Assembly: GCA_016794245.1 (NCBI GenBank)
Contig: JAEUKR010000053.1
Coordinates: 1-34,354 of the forward strand
Origin: Caedimonas sp.
Lineage (GTDB): Bacteria > Pseudomonadota > Alphaproteobacteria > Caedimonadales > Caedimonadaceae
Direction: 5' to 3'
Length of the DNA stretch: 34,354 nt
The position numbers and the translations under genes are program-made. Each line of letters starts with the position of its first letter. Within the stretch, counting starts at the first letter, position 1. A model generated the notes under the pieces. That model saw only the letters and a list, made by a program, of their open reading frames with translations. It was not told where the DNA came from and searched no databases. Below are positions 34,292 to 34,354 of the stretch, one piece after another.

Positions 34292-34354
34292 TCAGGCTTT
34301 ATCGTCCAATTTCCGTGGAAGATTTAAGAGAATAACAGCTCCTTTTTCACGAAC
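34292..34354 (-). CDS. 3' end of an unidentified gene, cut by the right edge
   Basis: A minus-strand frame is open from the window edge to a TGA at 34292-34294 and ends VILLNLPRKLDDKA. The other frames in this stretch are interrupted by stops, for instance a TAA in the deformylase frame. Twenty visible codons are too few to name the protein. It would lie directly upstream of def and could be co-transcribed. Confidence 0.35.
   Translation of the reverse strand, partial: VREKGAVILLNLPRKLDDKA

Overview
The window looks like a chromosomal segment of an alphaproteobacterium, probably host-associated (a Holosporales or Rickettsiales-like intracellular lineage). That placement is an inference. It rests on alphaproteobacterial traits (uvrC followed by pgsA, PstA with a long N-terminal extension, a small Omp25/Opa-type barrel protein), several unrecognised exported proteins, intergenic dispersed repeats, and a compact biotin operon of the kind seen in some intracellular bacteria. 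No rRNA, tRNA, CRISPR array or complete insertion sequence was found.

Layout. 1-250 (minus): the start of an unidentified gene cut by the left edge, and a short ORF resembling the N-terminus of a phage or gene-transfer-agent portal protein, broken after about 35 codons. 250-496: very AT-rich, with palindromes. 497-7286: a complete biotin locus. bioA (minus) diverges from bioB-bioF-bioH-bioC-bioD (plus), and a two-domain BirA (minus) converges on bioD. The bioA-bioB gap contains a good match to a BirA operator (1825-1856), so repressor, operator and regulated genes lie together. 7544-9931 (minus): two exported proteins of unknown function. 10358-15781: uvrC and pgsA (plus), then mutS (minus). 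15967-22737 (plus): pstS-pstC-pstA-pstB-phoU with an aminopeptidase P gene translationally coupled to phoU. 22885-23481 (minus): outer-membrane barrel protein with a strong terminator. 23882-27538 (plus): an exported protein, an MFS transporter and a UDP-glucuronate 4-epimerase-like enzyme. 27881-29968 (plus): an AT-rich exported coiled-coil protein and a DsbA-like thiol oxidoreductase. 30423-33044 (plus): an MsbA-type ABC exporter and a YgjP-like metallohydrolase. 33261-34354 (minus): rsfS, a peptide deformylase, and the 3' end of an unidentified gene.

Two repeat families stand out. Family 1 is a roughly 60-bp interspersed element with conserved ends (CCTTCGCCTTTCAAA ... CGTCCTGCTCACAT). It has at least six recognisable copies, several starting 1-2 nt after a stop codon. 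One forms the C-terminal codons of pstS and supplies the ribosome-binding site of pstC. Family 2 is a MITE-like element: a 91-bp copy with perfect 17-bp terminal inverted repeats ends inside the stop codon of rsfS, and two degenerate relatives lie near 30.0-30.4 kb.

How the genes work together. The bio genes can make biotin from a malonyl-ACP methyl ester (BioC, BioH, then BioF, BioA, BioD, BioB), and BirA attaches it and represses the operon. The Pst-PhoU block imports phosphate. UvrC and MutS serve DNA repair. RsfS and deformylase serve translation. The remaining genes mostly concern the envelope. No completely new multi-gene system was identified. The most interesting new observations are the BirA operator, the family 1 repeat and its capture by pstS, and the MITE at rsfS.
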